Shown here: piece after piece, positions 1 through 8,192 of the stretch | How positions within the stretch are numbered: position 1 is the first letter of the stretch | Layout: the number at the start of each line of letters is the position of its first letter | Assembly: GCA_900767495.1 (NCBI GenBank) | Contig: CAAFZH010000077.1 | Location: 1-23,765 of the forward strand | Source: Clostridia bacterium | GTDB taxonomy: Bacteria; Bacillota; Clostridia; Christensenellales; Borkfalkiaceae | Reading direction: 5' to 3' | Length of the DNA stretch: 23,765 nucleotides | Position numbers and translations under genes: made by a program | Notes under the pieces: generated by a model | Told to the model about the DNA's origin: nothing | Seen by the model: the letters and a program-made list of their open reading frames with translations, nothing else | The model's database searches: none

Positions 1-60
1 ATATCCCACGACCCAAGTGAAAAGAATATACTGCCGTACTTTTTCGGTGGGATTCTTCAC
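1..60 (+). repeat. 60-bp dispersed repeat, copy 1
   Basis: This stretch is identical over 60 bases to 7882-7941, in the same orientation. It contains short inverted arms (ATCCCAC near the start, GTGGGAT near the end), so it can fold on itself. The sequence that follows, to about position 80, resembles the short palindromic repeats scattered in other gaps of this window. It is probably a non-coding dispersed repeat. The element may extend upstream of the window. Confidence 0.8.
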
Positions 61-222
61 TTCGTTCAGAATGACGTGTAGTTTCGCTTCCTCCTTCGGG
101 GTAGATTCCCCCGATGAAACGGGGGAAATGTCGCGATAGCGACAAAAGGGGCGCGTCCGCCGCGTAGGCGAAGTGGCACGAAGTGCCGATAGGGGATATT
201 CCGTTATAGAAAGTCCGCGCGA
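61..222. repeat. Cluster of short hairpins, no gene seen
   Basis: Three small perfect hairpins follow each other: TTCCCCC/GGGGGAA (106-112 with 121-127), GTCGC/GCGAC (130-134 with 139-143) and GGCAC/GTGCC (175-179 with 183-187). No convincing coding sequence or T-tract is present. The array lies downstream of the minus-strand MerR gene and could slow or stabilise transcript ends. It looks like a composite of REP-like elements. Confidence 0.55.
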
Positions 223-1020
223 TTATTCAATCGGCACTACTAATCTCGAGCAATATCTTTTTTCCGCAATTTCTTTACCCGTGTATGGCGCGACTATCCC
301 CAGCACTCTCGGCAACCCCGTCGGCTTTAAATTGCGCTTTTTAACTTCTCTGCCGAGCGTAAGCCACGCGTCGTCTACGCCGTCGTAACTGCCGTAATAC
401 ATTACGGATAAAACTTTGCTTTGTGGCAAAACTACCGATTCGGCGACTTTTTCCTTTATCGGCACGCAGGCGTATAGAGGGTAATCTTCCGTACCTATAT
501 ATCCTTCCAGATAGTCCGTCCTGTCCGAAATGGCAAAAATCGGCTCGTCGGACAGGCGATAGCCTTTGCGAATGCACTCGCCGTAAAGGTTGTAGGTCGC
601 ATCGTACTTGTCTTTAATCGTATGCCCCATAGATTTACGCATAATGCAAATCGTTTCGGGGATAACCGTTTCGCTTATGGAGTACGTCCCGACCTGCGCG
701 GAGCGCAACCGTAATTCTTCCACGCCGCGCTGCAATTCGTATAACTTGCTTTCGAGTGCGCCGAGCAAATCTTCCACTTGCCCGCCGCTTTTGTAGTAAT
801 TGATAATTTCTTCTTTGTCAAGTCCCAAAGACTTGAATTTTTCCACTTGCAACACGTGCGCCACGCTGAAATTATCGTAATATCTTCGCCCGCTTTCTTC
901 CGTTACGAAAGCGGGTTTTAATAATCCGTTGTCTTCCATTCGCATAAGCGTACTTCTCGAAACGCCGCACGCGCGCGCCGCCTCGCTTATCTGAAACAAA
1001 AATTTTTTATCTTTTTCCAT
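223..1020 (-). CDS. MerR-family regulator with GyrI-like effector domain
   Basis: This is a 265-residue one-component transcriptional regulator. The N-terminal part (about residues 9-80) is a MerR winged helix-turn-helix: ISEAARACGVSRSTLMRMED is followed by a GRRYYDNFSVAHVLQVEKFKSLG segment typical of the family. A short coiled coil follows at about 85-110. The C-terminal half (about 115-265) resembles the GyrI-like/BmrR effector-binding fold, so a small hydrophobic or drug-like ligand is plausible but unknown. The start is supported by GGGAGG about 5 bases upstream. A TTGACA-like -35 (minus strand, 1104-1099) and a -10 lie in the upstream palindromes, which suggests autoregulation. It is divergent from the giant surface-protein gene and may control it; this is inferred from position only. 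Confidence 0.88.
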   Translation of the reverse strand: MEKDKKFLFQISEAARACGVSRSTLMRMEDNGLLKPAFVTEESGRRYYDNFSVAHVLQVEKFKSLGLDKEEIINYYKSGGQVEDLLGALESKLYELQRGVEELRLRSAQVGTYSISETVIPETICIMRKSMGHTIKDKYDATYNLYGECIRKGYRLSDEPIFAISDRTDYLEGYIGTEDYPLYACVPIKEKVAESVVLPQSKVLSVMYYGSYDGVDDAWLTLGREVKKRNLKPTGLPRVLGIVAPYTGKEIAEKRYCSRLVVPIE

Positions 1021-1044
1021 TTTACCCTCCCAAAACGATTGATT

Positions 1045-1104
1045 CGTTCACCTGTGAACGAGTTATACTATATAAATAGTATACTAATAGTCTGTTTTTG
1101 TCAA
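1045..1104 (-). promoter_or_regulatory. MerR gene promoter and palindromic operators
   Basis: Two perfect palindromes lie upstream of the MerR gene: CGTTCAC-CT-GTGAACG at 1045-1060 and TATACTAT-ATAA-ATAGTATA at 1064-1083. A minus-strand TTGACA lies at 1104-1099. A minus-strand -10 candidate (TATACT or TACTAT) falls inside the second palindrome at 15-17 bases spacing. MerR proteins usually bind dyads between -35 and -10, so either dyad could be the autoregulatory operator. Confidence 0.6.
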
Positions 1105-1119
1105 TCGCTCGCAGTAGGG

Positions 1120-1176
1120 TTGTGTCAAAACCTCAAAATTTATCGTGGCGCGGTAAAACTTAAGGTTTTGACACAA
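1120..1176. promoter_or_regulatory. 14-bp perfect inverted repeat upstream of surface protein
   Basis: TTGTGTCAAAACCT (1120-1133) is exactly complementary to AGGTTTTGACACAA (1163-1176), with 29 bases between. Each arm contains a TTGACA hexamer reading outward, so the element could be a paired operator/-35 region serving the divergent genes, or a small palindromic mobile remnant. No good -10 was found at 17 bases from either hexamer, so the promoter role is unproven. Confidence 0.5.
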
Positions 1177-1222
1177 GTCCGATAAATTTTTCAAACGGGC
1201 ATTTTAAGGAGAGATACAGGAT

Positions 1223-4200
1223 ATGTGTTCAAAGAAACGGCTCTTAACGCTTTTATGTTTGTGTGCGTCGTTCGCGATCAGCGTAGTGTGCGCGTTTATA
1301 CCCGTTGCGGCAAGGTCGGTAACCGCCGCCGATACGCTTACCGCCGAAACGCAGGACGACGGAACTGTAGTCGGTTCGTCCGTCAAGGCGTGGACGATGC
1401 GCGGCACTGCGTTTAACGTTCACGGCAGGGACGGGGATAAGGAATATTCCACTACCACTTCGGATAAAGGCTATTATACCGTGGTATCCGTGGATAAAGG
1501 CGAACTGCAAACCAATCCGCAGGAGTGCGTTGCGCCCGGGTTGAAACTGACGGTCGACCTGGAAAAGTACGACGAAACGTACGTAAAAGTAAAGTACACA
1601 CTTACTAACAACGGCGCGACTTCGCACGAGGTAGACCTCGGCAGTTACGGCGAATTTTGGATTAACGACGAACGCGACTCGACCCTTTGGGCGGAAGAGA
1701 AAGGCGGAAACACCGTGATTGCGGTTGACGCGCTTAAAAAGTATGCCGTCCGCTTAATTGCTACTACTTGCGACAGAATATGGTACGGCGCGTTTATGAT
1801 GGTAGGTCCGAGGCGTTTAGCCGACGAGCCGCGGCGCGGACCGGATTTCGCTTATAACTGGCAGAACGCTCTTTCCTATTCCTGGAATGCCACCGTTGCC
1901 CCCGGCGAATCGTGGGAACGCTACGTTTTAATCGGAACGGACAGCGCCGAGAAAATGAGCAACGGAGAACAGCCGACTATTCAACAGCCGACCTGGAATC
2001 GCGAAGAACTTTATATCGAATTATTATCAAACGACGTTTACTTCGTCGAGGGGGACGAACTTCCCGATCCATCCTGGTGGAGAGGTTGGCACTTTCTTTA
2101 CTCTTACAACAAGTGGTTGGTCGTTTATAACATTCCTAAAGATACCAATACACCGGGAGATTACAACGTTACCTATACGGTATACAGAGAGAATAAGCCT
2201 TCTTACACGAAGGACGACGAGCAAGTGTCTACCACTATGCGCGTACATATTCTGCCTAAGGCGGCGGAACTTGCTAAAACGGAAGTTTCAGAATCAACAG
2301 ACTTTACCTTGTCCTCAACTATGAACTTTACGGGCGGTATAAAGTGGACGGAAACGGGTTTCGTTTACGGCGTAATTTCTAACCCCACGCTTTCGCAAAA
2401 CGACGGCTCGGTTACGACGTCGGGCGGCGCGGTAAATACTAAGGGCGGCAAACTTACGGCAACTCTTTCAAAGAAAAATTTGGTCGGCGGGCTACAATAT
2501 TATGCCCGCGCATACGCCAAAGCAAGCGACGGCAGCGTTATTTACGGCGATAGTTGTAGTACGTCGTTCGGCGTTGACGTGCCCAAATACGGCACTTTTA
2601 ACGTGAAGAATAACGGCAATAATTCGTTCACTATAAGCAGAACTAACGGCAGCGAGGGCGAGCAGGTCGTGTACTATCGTACCGTAAACGGTTCGGCTGT
2701 CGGCGGCACGCACTTTGAACATACTTTTAAATCTCTTACTTTTAAGGCGGGCGAAACTACCAAGACCGTTACCGTAAAAGAAAATTCTGCGAATACGGCG
2801 TATAACAGTCGTTCCGCTACCGCCTATACAAACGCCGACCGTACTTATCAACTGGAAATTTACCGCGTCGAAGGCGGCGCGACGATAGGTACTTCCTCGG
2901 CAACGCGCAAGATGCCGAAAAGTAGCAGTTATACTATTGCTAAAAGTGTTTACACTACGGAAGTATCTAAGGTAATCGTTGCAGAATCCAAAGGTAAAAA
3001 CGGAATAAGAATCGCCGACGCGAGTACGGATCAAGGAGCAAAAGATACCACCGTTAATTTCGTAAAGAGCAGATTCGGTACAAATTATAGCAATTCTTCA
3101 ACGTTGTCGACGTACTATTCGGGGAACGTTTTAAACTATTTAAAAAATACTTGCAGTAACTGGCTTTACCGTTACGAGTTGTATGCTTACGAAGAGGAAG
3201 ACGGGTGGGAGCACGCTTATTTCGGCACGAAACCACTAACCGATACGTTTTACAACGTGGGAACAGGCGGTGCAGTGAGTGGTGTCGACGGGCAACTATA
3301 TGCGTGTTCTTTCCAACTAAAAAATGATAGTTATAAGAAATTAAGTTTTCCGGATGGTAGTGCGGGCGGCGGTCCGGGTAGTGGTTGGCCGTATAAAATT
3401 AGTAATGGATTTGAAGGTTGTCGCGCTTCAGTAAACAACAAAGATTACGTCAGACCGGGTATCAACGATACTTGTTACACCTATTTCAGCGCATCGGGGA
3501 AAAGCGATGACGTTTGGTGGATTAACGGTTTGACGAGTTACGCCTTGCCCTATGATACCGTAGGACCGAAACTTCTCGGCGTTGCGCCTATGGCGGGCGG
3601 TGCTTATATCGACGGCGATAAAGTTACTATCGCGCTCGTATTCGACGAAATCATAGATAAAGAAAACAGTATTTTGACCGTCGCGTCGAAAATTACCACT
3701 AACTGGGGTTCGTTTTCCTATGCGGGCGGCGCAGATACTAACGTTCTTTATTTTACGGGTACAGTTCCTGCAAACGCGTCCGCCACGATTTCGGTAACGG
3801 CGTTGGATTGTCGTGAACAAATTAAAGATATGAGCGGCAAGCCTAGTGAGTCCGACGGCAAGGGGAGTACCACGGTTACTATAGGTAGTAACGCTGCACC
3901 CACCGTCAGCATAAGTTCGCTTAACTATAGCGGCAGTTTGATTACGGGTAAAATTACCGCAACTAACGCCGTCAAAATAGAATACGCCTGGAGCACTTCT
4001 TCCACCGTTCCGACGAGAGGTTGGACTACAGCAAGCAATAAGTCGAGCGTTACAGTTAAAACGACGCGTAATGCGGGTACTTATTATCTGCACGCCCGAG
4101 CCACGAACAGCGACGGGCGACGAAAGACGACGTATAAATATGTAACCATTCCGTCGTCGGGGACTAACGCCCCCGTAACTTTGTCGCTTACGGCGACCGC

Positions 4201-7200
4201 AAATAATTCGTCTTGGGCAGAATCGCAAACTATCACCCTGACGCGCTCGCCGAGCAACGCAACGGTACAAGTAACTAAACCCGATAAAACGACCGCACCG
4301 GTATCGGATAGTTCTTTCGTTGCAACCGCCAACGGCGTGTATACTTTTAAATTGACTTATAACGGCGAAAGTATCACGCGGCAGGTCGTGATAGGTAAGG
4401 TTGATAAGAATAACCCTATAGCCAAAATCGGAGATCTTCCGCAAAACAATTACACCGAACGCATAACTCTTAAATTTTCCGTCGGCGACGCCGAGTCGGG
4501 CATAAAAACCGTTTCGGCAAAGTGGAATGATACGGCGGCAACCACGAAAAAACTTTCCGATGGTTCGTATTCCGTTATCAGTCCCGATAAATCGGGAAGT
4601 TACACTCTCACCGTATCCGTTACGGATAACGCGGGCAATACTACGACTGTAAAGTCTAAAACTTACATTCTCAATCTGACTGCGCCCACCTTGACCGTAA
4701 CTAAAACGAGCCAAGACAGCAAAGGCGTAACTTATAGTTATTCCGTTAAGGCAAACGGAAACACCTCCGTAGTCGTTTGTTTACCCGACGGCACTAACAC
4801 CTCGGCATCAAGCGGTACTTTCACGCTTACCGAGGCGGGCAATTACATAATTACCGTTACCGATGCGGCGGGGCATTTCGTATCAAAAACCGTTACCGTG
4901 CCTGCCACCGTGGACGGAGTAAGTCCCGAGGTGTGTCTTGCCGCGAACGATACGACCGCTACGGCTAGTATAACCGTAACCGTTGCAATCGGCGACGCGG
5001 GCGGCGTAAAGACCGCAACGCTCAACGGTAAAACTTTTGCCACTAAAGATGAGGGCGACGGTTTGTACACAGGTAAGTTCGTCGTAAAAAACGGCGGCGT
5101 TTATACCGTTACCGCAACCGATCCGTCGGGCAATAAGGGGTCTGCCAATATAATCGTCTATAAGTTGATTAACGGCACTTCCGCTATGCTTAAAATTGCT
5201 TATAGCGGCGTATTTGCCGCTATGCCGGCGCCCGTAAAGAGCGGCTACGCTTTTAACGGTTGGTACACGTCTGAGTCGGGCGGAACTAAAGTCGAAAGCG
5301 GCAACGCGGTCGGCGGCGCATACGAGTTATATGCGCAATGGACTCATACCGCCCACGAGGGCGGCAAAGCGACTTGCGCCAATAAGGCAATATGTTCGGT
5401 TTGCGGCTCGGAGTACGGCGAACTCGACTCTACAAACCACACGGGCATAGTTACAGACAAGGCGGAAGAGCCGACTTGCACTAAACCCGGAAAAACTGCG
5501 GGAAAACATTGTTCGGTATGTAATACGGTGTTGGTTGCGCAAACCGTAGTGGACGCAAAAGGACATACGGAAGTGGCAGACCCTGCGGTGGCGGCAACTT
5601 GCACTAAAACAGGTTTGACCGAAGGAAAGCATTGCTCGGTATGTAGCGAGGTGATAGTTGCACAAACTGTAGTCCCCGCAAAAGGACATAGCGAAGTAAC
5701 AGATCCTGCGGTAGCGGCAACTTGCACCAAAACAGGCTTGACCGAAGGTAAGCATTGCTCGGTGTGTAATGCGGTGATAGTTGCGCAAACCGTAGTAGCC
5801 GCAAAAGGGCATACGGAAGTAGTAGACCCTGCGGAAGAGCCTACTTGCACTAAACCCGGAAAAACTGCGGGAAAACATTGCTCGGTATGTAATACGGTGT
5901 TGGTTGCACAAACTACAACACCCGCGAAAGGACATACCGAAGTTGTAGACCCCGCGGTGGCGGCAACTTGCACCAAAACAGGCTTAACCGAGGGAAAACA
6001 TTGTTCGGTATGTCGCGAGGTGATAGTTGCGCAAACCGTAGTGGACGCAAAAGGACATACCGAAGTAATAGACCCCGCGGTAGCGGCAACTTGTACTAAA
6101 ACAGGCTTGACCGAGGGCAAGCATTGCTCGGTATGTAACGCGGTGTTGGTTGCGCAAACCGTAGTAGCCGCAAAAGGACATACGGAAGTAATAGACCCCG
6201 CGGTGGTGGCAACTTGCACCAAAACAGGCTTGACCGAAGGTAAGCATTGCTCGGTATGTCGCGCGGTGATAGTTGCGCAAAACGTAGTTCCTGCAAAAGG
6301 ACATACCGAAGTAATAGACCCCGCGGTGGCGGCAACTTGTATTAAAACAGGCTTGACCGAAGGTAAGCATTGCTCGGTATGTAACGAGGGGTTGGTTGCG
6401 CAAACTACGATACCCGCAAAAGGGCATACCGAAGTAACAGACCCTGCGGTGGCGGCAACTTGCACCAAAACAGGCTTGACCGAGGGAAAACATTGTTCGG
6501 TATGTGGCGAGGTGATAGTGGCACAAACTGTAGTAGCCGCAAAAGGGCATACGGAAGTAATAGACCCTGCGGTGGCGGTAACTTGCACAAAAACAGGCTT
6601 GACCGAGGGCAAGCATTGCTCGGTGTGTAACACGGTGTTGGTAGCGCAAACTACGATACCTGCGAAAGGTCATACGGAAGTAATAGATCCTGCGGTGGCG
6701 GCAACTTGCACCAAAACAGGCTTGACCGAAGGAAAACATTGCTCGGTATGTGATGCGGTGATAGTAGCACAAACTGTAGTCCCCGCAAAAGGGCATACGG
6801 AAGTAATAGACCCCGCGGTGGCGGCAACTTGCACCAAAACAGGCTTGACCGAGGGCAAACATTGCTCGGTATGTAACGCGGTGTTGGTTGCGCAAACCGT
6901 AGTAGCCGCAAAAGGGCATACGGAAGTAACAGACCCTGCGGTAGAGCCGACTTGCACCGAACCCGGAAAAACTGCGGGAAAACATTGCTCGTTATGTAAC
7001 GAGGTGATAGTTGCACAAACTACGATACCCGCGAAAGGACATACCGAAGTTGTAGACCCTGCGGTAGGGGCGACTTGCACTAAAACAGGCTTGACCGAGG
7101 GCAAACATTGCTCGGTATGTGATACGGTGATAGTTGCACAAACTGTAGTCCCCGCGAAAGGACATACGGAAGTAACAGACCCTGCGGTAGAACCGACTTG

Positions 7201-7759
7201 CACTAAACCCGGAAAAACTGCGGGAAAACATTGTTCGGTATGTAACGCGGTGTTGGTTGCGCAAACTGAAATTCCTGCGACGGGGCATATTTACGATAAC
7301 GACGAAGATACTGAATGTAACGCTTGCGGCTTTGTGCGAGTAGTCGAAGAAGTGATAACGCCCGAAATTATCGAGGGCAAAGACGGCAAATGGAATACTA
7401 AAAAGGGAAACAACTTGTCGTTTACGACCAACGTAAGTTCCGCAAGGTTTATAGGAATAAAAGTTGACGGTGTTGAAATTGACGAGTCGCAATACGAACG
7501 ACAAAACGACGGCACGAAAATAATTTTGAATATTGACTTTTTGTCAACGCTTTCGGTCGGTAAACACACGATAAGCGTGCTATCTAAAGACGGCGTTGCC
7601 TATGCCGAATTTACCGTAGAGGCGCACTTTGGCGGTGAGACGAAAACAGGCAATGATATTCGTTTGTATACGCTGTTGCCGTTACTTTTGGCGGTTATGA
7701 TATTCTTTATTTTCGTTATACCTTACGAAAACTCAAGGCAAAGGAAGAAAAACCCGTAA
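1223..7759 (+). CDS. Giant secreted multidomain surface protein
   Basis: This 2178-residue protein is exported and probably cell-surface anchored. Residues 1-36 form a signal peptide (KKR, hydrophobic core, AxA-like end). Several beta-sandwich modules follow: an Ig-like domain (about 258-345), an FN3-like segment (350-450), a Calx-beta-like domain (453-560), a Big_5/SbsA-like domain (780-890) and further bacterial Ig modules (893-1312). An InlB/Listeria-Bacteroides repeat ending in YELYAQWT lies at about 1318-1372. Fifteen 41-residue Cys repeats fill 1411-2025, then comes an X2-like Ig domain (about 2040-2140). The C terminus has ETKTGN, a hydrophobic helix (about 2149-2170) and a basic tail, which could be an atypical sortase signal or a plain membrane anchor. 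Residues about 590-780 match nothing I recognise. AAGGAG lies 11 bases before the ATG. It is likely an adhesin or matrix-binding protein; no enzyme motif was seen. Confidence 0.9.
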   Translation: MCSKKRLLTLLCLCASFAISVVCAFIPVAARSVTAADTLTAETQDDGTVVGSSVKAWTMRGTAFNVHGRDGDKEYSTTTSDKGYYTVVSVDKGELQTNPQECVAPGLKLTVDLEKYDETYVKVKYTLTNNGATSHEVDLGSYGEFWINDERDSTLWAEEKGGNTVIAVDALKKYAVRLIATTCDRIWYGAFMMVGPRRLADEPRRGPDFAYNWQNALSYSWNATVAPGESWERYVLIGTDSAEKMSNGEQPTIQQPTWNREELYIELLSNDVYFVEGDELPDPSWWRGWHFLYSYNKWLVVYNIPKDTNTPGDYNVTYTVYRENKPSYTKDDEQVSTTMRVHILPKAAELAKTEVSESTDFTLSSTMNFTGGIKWTETGFVYGVISNPTLSQNDGSVTTSGGAVNTKGGKLTATLSKKNLVGGLQYYARAYAKASDGSVIYGDSCSTSFGVDVPKYGTFNVKNNGNNSFTISRTNGSEGEQVVYYRTVNGSAVGGTHFEHTFKSLTFKAGETTKTVTVKENSANTAYNSRSATAYTNADRTYQLEIYRVEGGATIGTSSATRKMPKSSSYTIAKSVYTTEVSKVIVAESKGKNGIRIADASTDQGAKDTTVNFVKSRFGTNYSNSSTLSTYYSGNVLNYLKNTCSNWLYRYELYAYEEEDGWEHAYFGTKPLTDTFYNVGTGGAVSGVDGQLYACSFQLKNDSYKKLSFPDGSAGGGPGSGWPYKISNGFEGCRASVNNKDYVRPGINDTCYTYFSASGKSDDVWWINGLTSYALPYDTVGPKLLGVAPMAGGAYIDGDKVTIALVFDEIIDKENSILTVASKITTNWGSFSYAGGADTNVLYFTGTVPANASATISVTALDCREQIKDMSGKPSESDGKGSTTVTIGSNAAPTVSISSLNYSGSLITGKITATNAVKIEYAWSTSSTVPTRGWTTASNKSSVTVKTTRNAGTYYLHARATNSDGRRKTTYKYVTIPSSGTNAPVTLSLTATANNSSWAESQTITLTRSPSNATVQVTKPDKTTAPVSDSSFVATANGVYTFKLTYNGESITRQVVIGKVDKNNPIAKIGDLPQNNYTERITLKFSVGDAESGIKTVSAKWNDTAATTKKLSDGSYSVISPDKSGSYTLTVSVTDNAGNTTTVKSKTYILNLTAPTLTVTKTSQDSKGVTYSYSVKANGNTSVVVCLPDGTNTSASSGTFTLTEAGNYIITVTDAAGHFVSKTVTVPATVDGVSPEVCLAANDTTATASITVTVAIGDAGGVKTATLNGKTFATKDEGDGLYTGKFVVKNGGVYTVTATDPSGNKGSANIIVYKLINGTSAMLKIAYSGVFAAMPAPVKSGYAFNGWYTSESGGTKVESGNAVGGAYELYAQWTHTAHEGGKATCANKAICSVCGSEYGELDSTNHTGIVTDKAEEPTCTKPGKTAGKHCSVCNTVLVAQTVVDAKGHTEVADPAVAATCTKTGLTEGKHCSVCSEVIVAQTVVPAKGHSEVTDPAVAATCTKTGLTEGKHCSVCNAVIVAQTVVAAKGHTEVVDPAEEPTCTKPGKTAGKHCSVCNTVLVAQTTTPAKGHTEVVDPAVAATCTKTGLTEGKHCSVCREVIVAQTVVDAKGHTEVIDPAVAATCTKTGLTEGKHCSVCNAVLVAQTVVAAKGHTEVIDPAVVATCTKTGLTEGKHCSVCRAVIVAQNVVPAKGHTEVIDPAVAATCIKTGLTEGKHCSVCNEGLVAQTTIPAKGHTEVTDPAVAATCTKTGLTEGKHCSVCGEVIVAQTVVAAKGHTEVIDPAVAVTCTKTGLTEGKHCSVCNTVLVAQTTIPAKGHTEVIDPAVAATCTKTGLTEGKHCSVCDAVIVAQTVVPAKGHTEVIDPAVAATCTKTGLTEGKHCSVCNAVLVAQTVVAAKGHTEVTDPAVEPTCTEPGKTAGKHCSLCNEVIVAQTTIPAKGHTEVVDPAVGATCTKTGLTEGKHCSVCDTVIVAQTVVPAKGHTEVTDPAVEPTCTKPGKTAGKHCSVCNAVLVAQTEIPATGHIYDNDEDTECNACGFVRVVEEVITPEIIEGKDGKWNTKKGNNLSFTTNVSSARFIGIKVDGVEIDESQYERQNDGTKIILNIDFLSTLSVGKHTISVLSKDGVAYAEFTVEAHFGGETKTGNDIRLYTLLPLLLAVMIFFIFVIPYENSRQRKKNP
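5453..7297 (+). repeat. 15 x 123-bp in-frame tandem repeat (Cys repeat)
   Basis: Fifteen consecutive 41-residue units occur with no length change; the first and last unit starts are exactly 14 x 123 bases apart. Each unit carries a Cys before a GKHC-x2-C element (the third unit base pattern is TCT...GKHCSVC) and ends in AKGHTEV. Two unit types alternate irregularly: a majority KTGLTEGKHC type, and a KPGKTAGKHC type (EPGKTAGKHC in one) in units 1, 4, 13 and 15. High nucleotide identity suggests copy number can change by recombination. Long reverse-strand open frames across this block are by-products of the repeat. Confidence 0.95.
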
Positions 7760-7765
7760 AAGGCG

Positions 7766-7808
7766 AGGGGTGAAACGATTTAATCGTTTCACCCCTATGG
7801 GTTTTTTT
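7766..7808 (+). terminator. Rho-independent terminator of surface protein gene
   Basis: AGGGGTGAAACGATT (7766-7780) pairs with 7782-7796, followed closely by a run of seven T at 7802-7808. It begins 7 bases after the stop codon of the surface-protein gene. Confidence 0.9.
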
Positions 7809-7881
7809 ATCTCCTATCGGCGCTCCGCGCCACTTCCCCCGAAGGAGGAAGCAATAGTGCGTCATATTGAGCGATAGCGAA

Positions 7882-7941
7882 ATATCCCACGACCCAAGTG
7901 AAAAGAATATACTGCCGTACTTTTTCGGTGGGATTCTTCAC
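7882..7941 (+). repeat. 60-bp dispersed repeat, copy 2
   Basis: Identical over 60 bases to positions 1-60 and in the same orientation; the two copies diverge immediately afterwards. Together they flank the MerR and surface-protein genes. Confidence 0.85.
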
Positions 7942-7948
7942 TGCTATT

Positions 7949-8017
7949 ATAAGGCGCATAATGCTGACGCATTTTAAAACTATCGTTTTGCATTTTTGCA
8001 AAATGCCTGCGCCTTAT
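7949..8017. repeat. Nested palindrome
   Basis: The outer arms ATAAGGCGCA (7949-7958) and TGCGCCTTAT (8008-8017) enclose inner arms GCATTTT (7969-7975) and AAAATGC (8000-8006). These enclose a further TTTTGCA/TGCAAAA dyad. The whole 69 bases could fold into one long interrupted stem. No T-tract follows, so it is more likely a MITE/REP-type element than a terminator. Confidence 0.6.
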
Positions 8018-8124
8018 GAATATCTTCGCTTACAAACCCTTGCAAGCAAGTTTGCTCTCTTGACATTGACGCAAAGACAGTTGAATTTCCGTGTCATCGC
8101 GAGCATAAGCGAAATATGACGTGT

Positions 8125-8148
8125 AAAAAGTGCGGCGCTGCGCGCGCA
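8125..8148 (-). terminator. Possible terminator of AraC-type regulator
   Basis: Read on the minus strand, a GC-rich imperfect hairpin (8148-8131, one bulge) is followed by five T (8129-8125). It lies about 45 bases after the stop of the regulator gene. The stem is short, so this is tentative. Confidence 0.4.
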
Positions 8149-8192
8149 AGACAATGAATTTCGGGTTTGATATAAGTCTAATGATAATAAAA

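Larger units (their letters stand above)
7809..8124. repeat. Non-coding repeat-rich gap
   Basis: This gap holds several palindromic pieces and no supported gene. It contains the second copy of the 60-bp repeat (7882-7941), a nested palindrome (7949-8017) and a REP-like piece around 8090-8120 with GTCAT and ATGAC arms. The only open frames here run through repeats and lack ribosome binding sites. Confidence 0.6.

Noticed and set aside
3428..6985. Long minus-strand open frames (over 300 codons) inside the surface-protein gene
   Set aside because: They mirror the strong codon bias and the 123-bp repeats of the sense gene, have repetitive Cys/Arg-rich products unlike proteins, and lack ribosome binding sites.
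5453..7297. CRISPR-like array, because of regular spacing
   Set aside because: The 123-bp unit is uniform throughout with no variable spacers, is in frame and encodes an obvious protein repeat.
7898..8119. 73-codon plus-strand open frame in the gap
   Set aside because: It starts inside the 60-bp repeat, crosses the nested palindrome and has no ribosome site.
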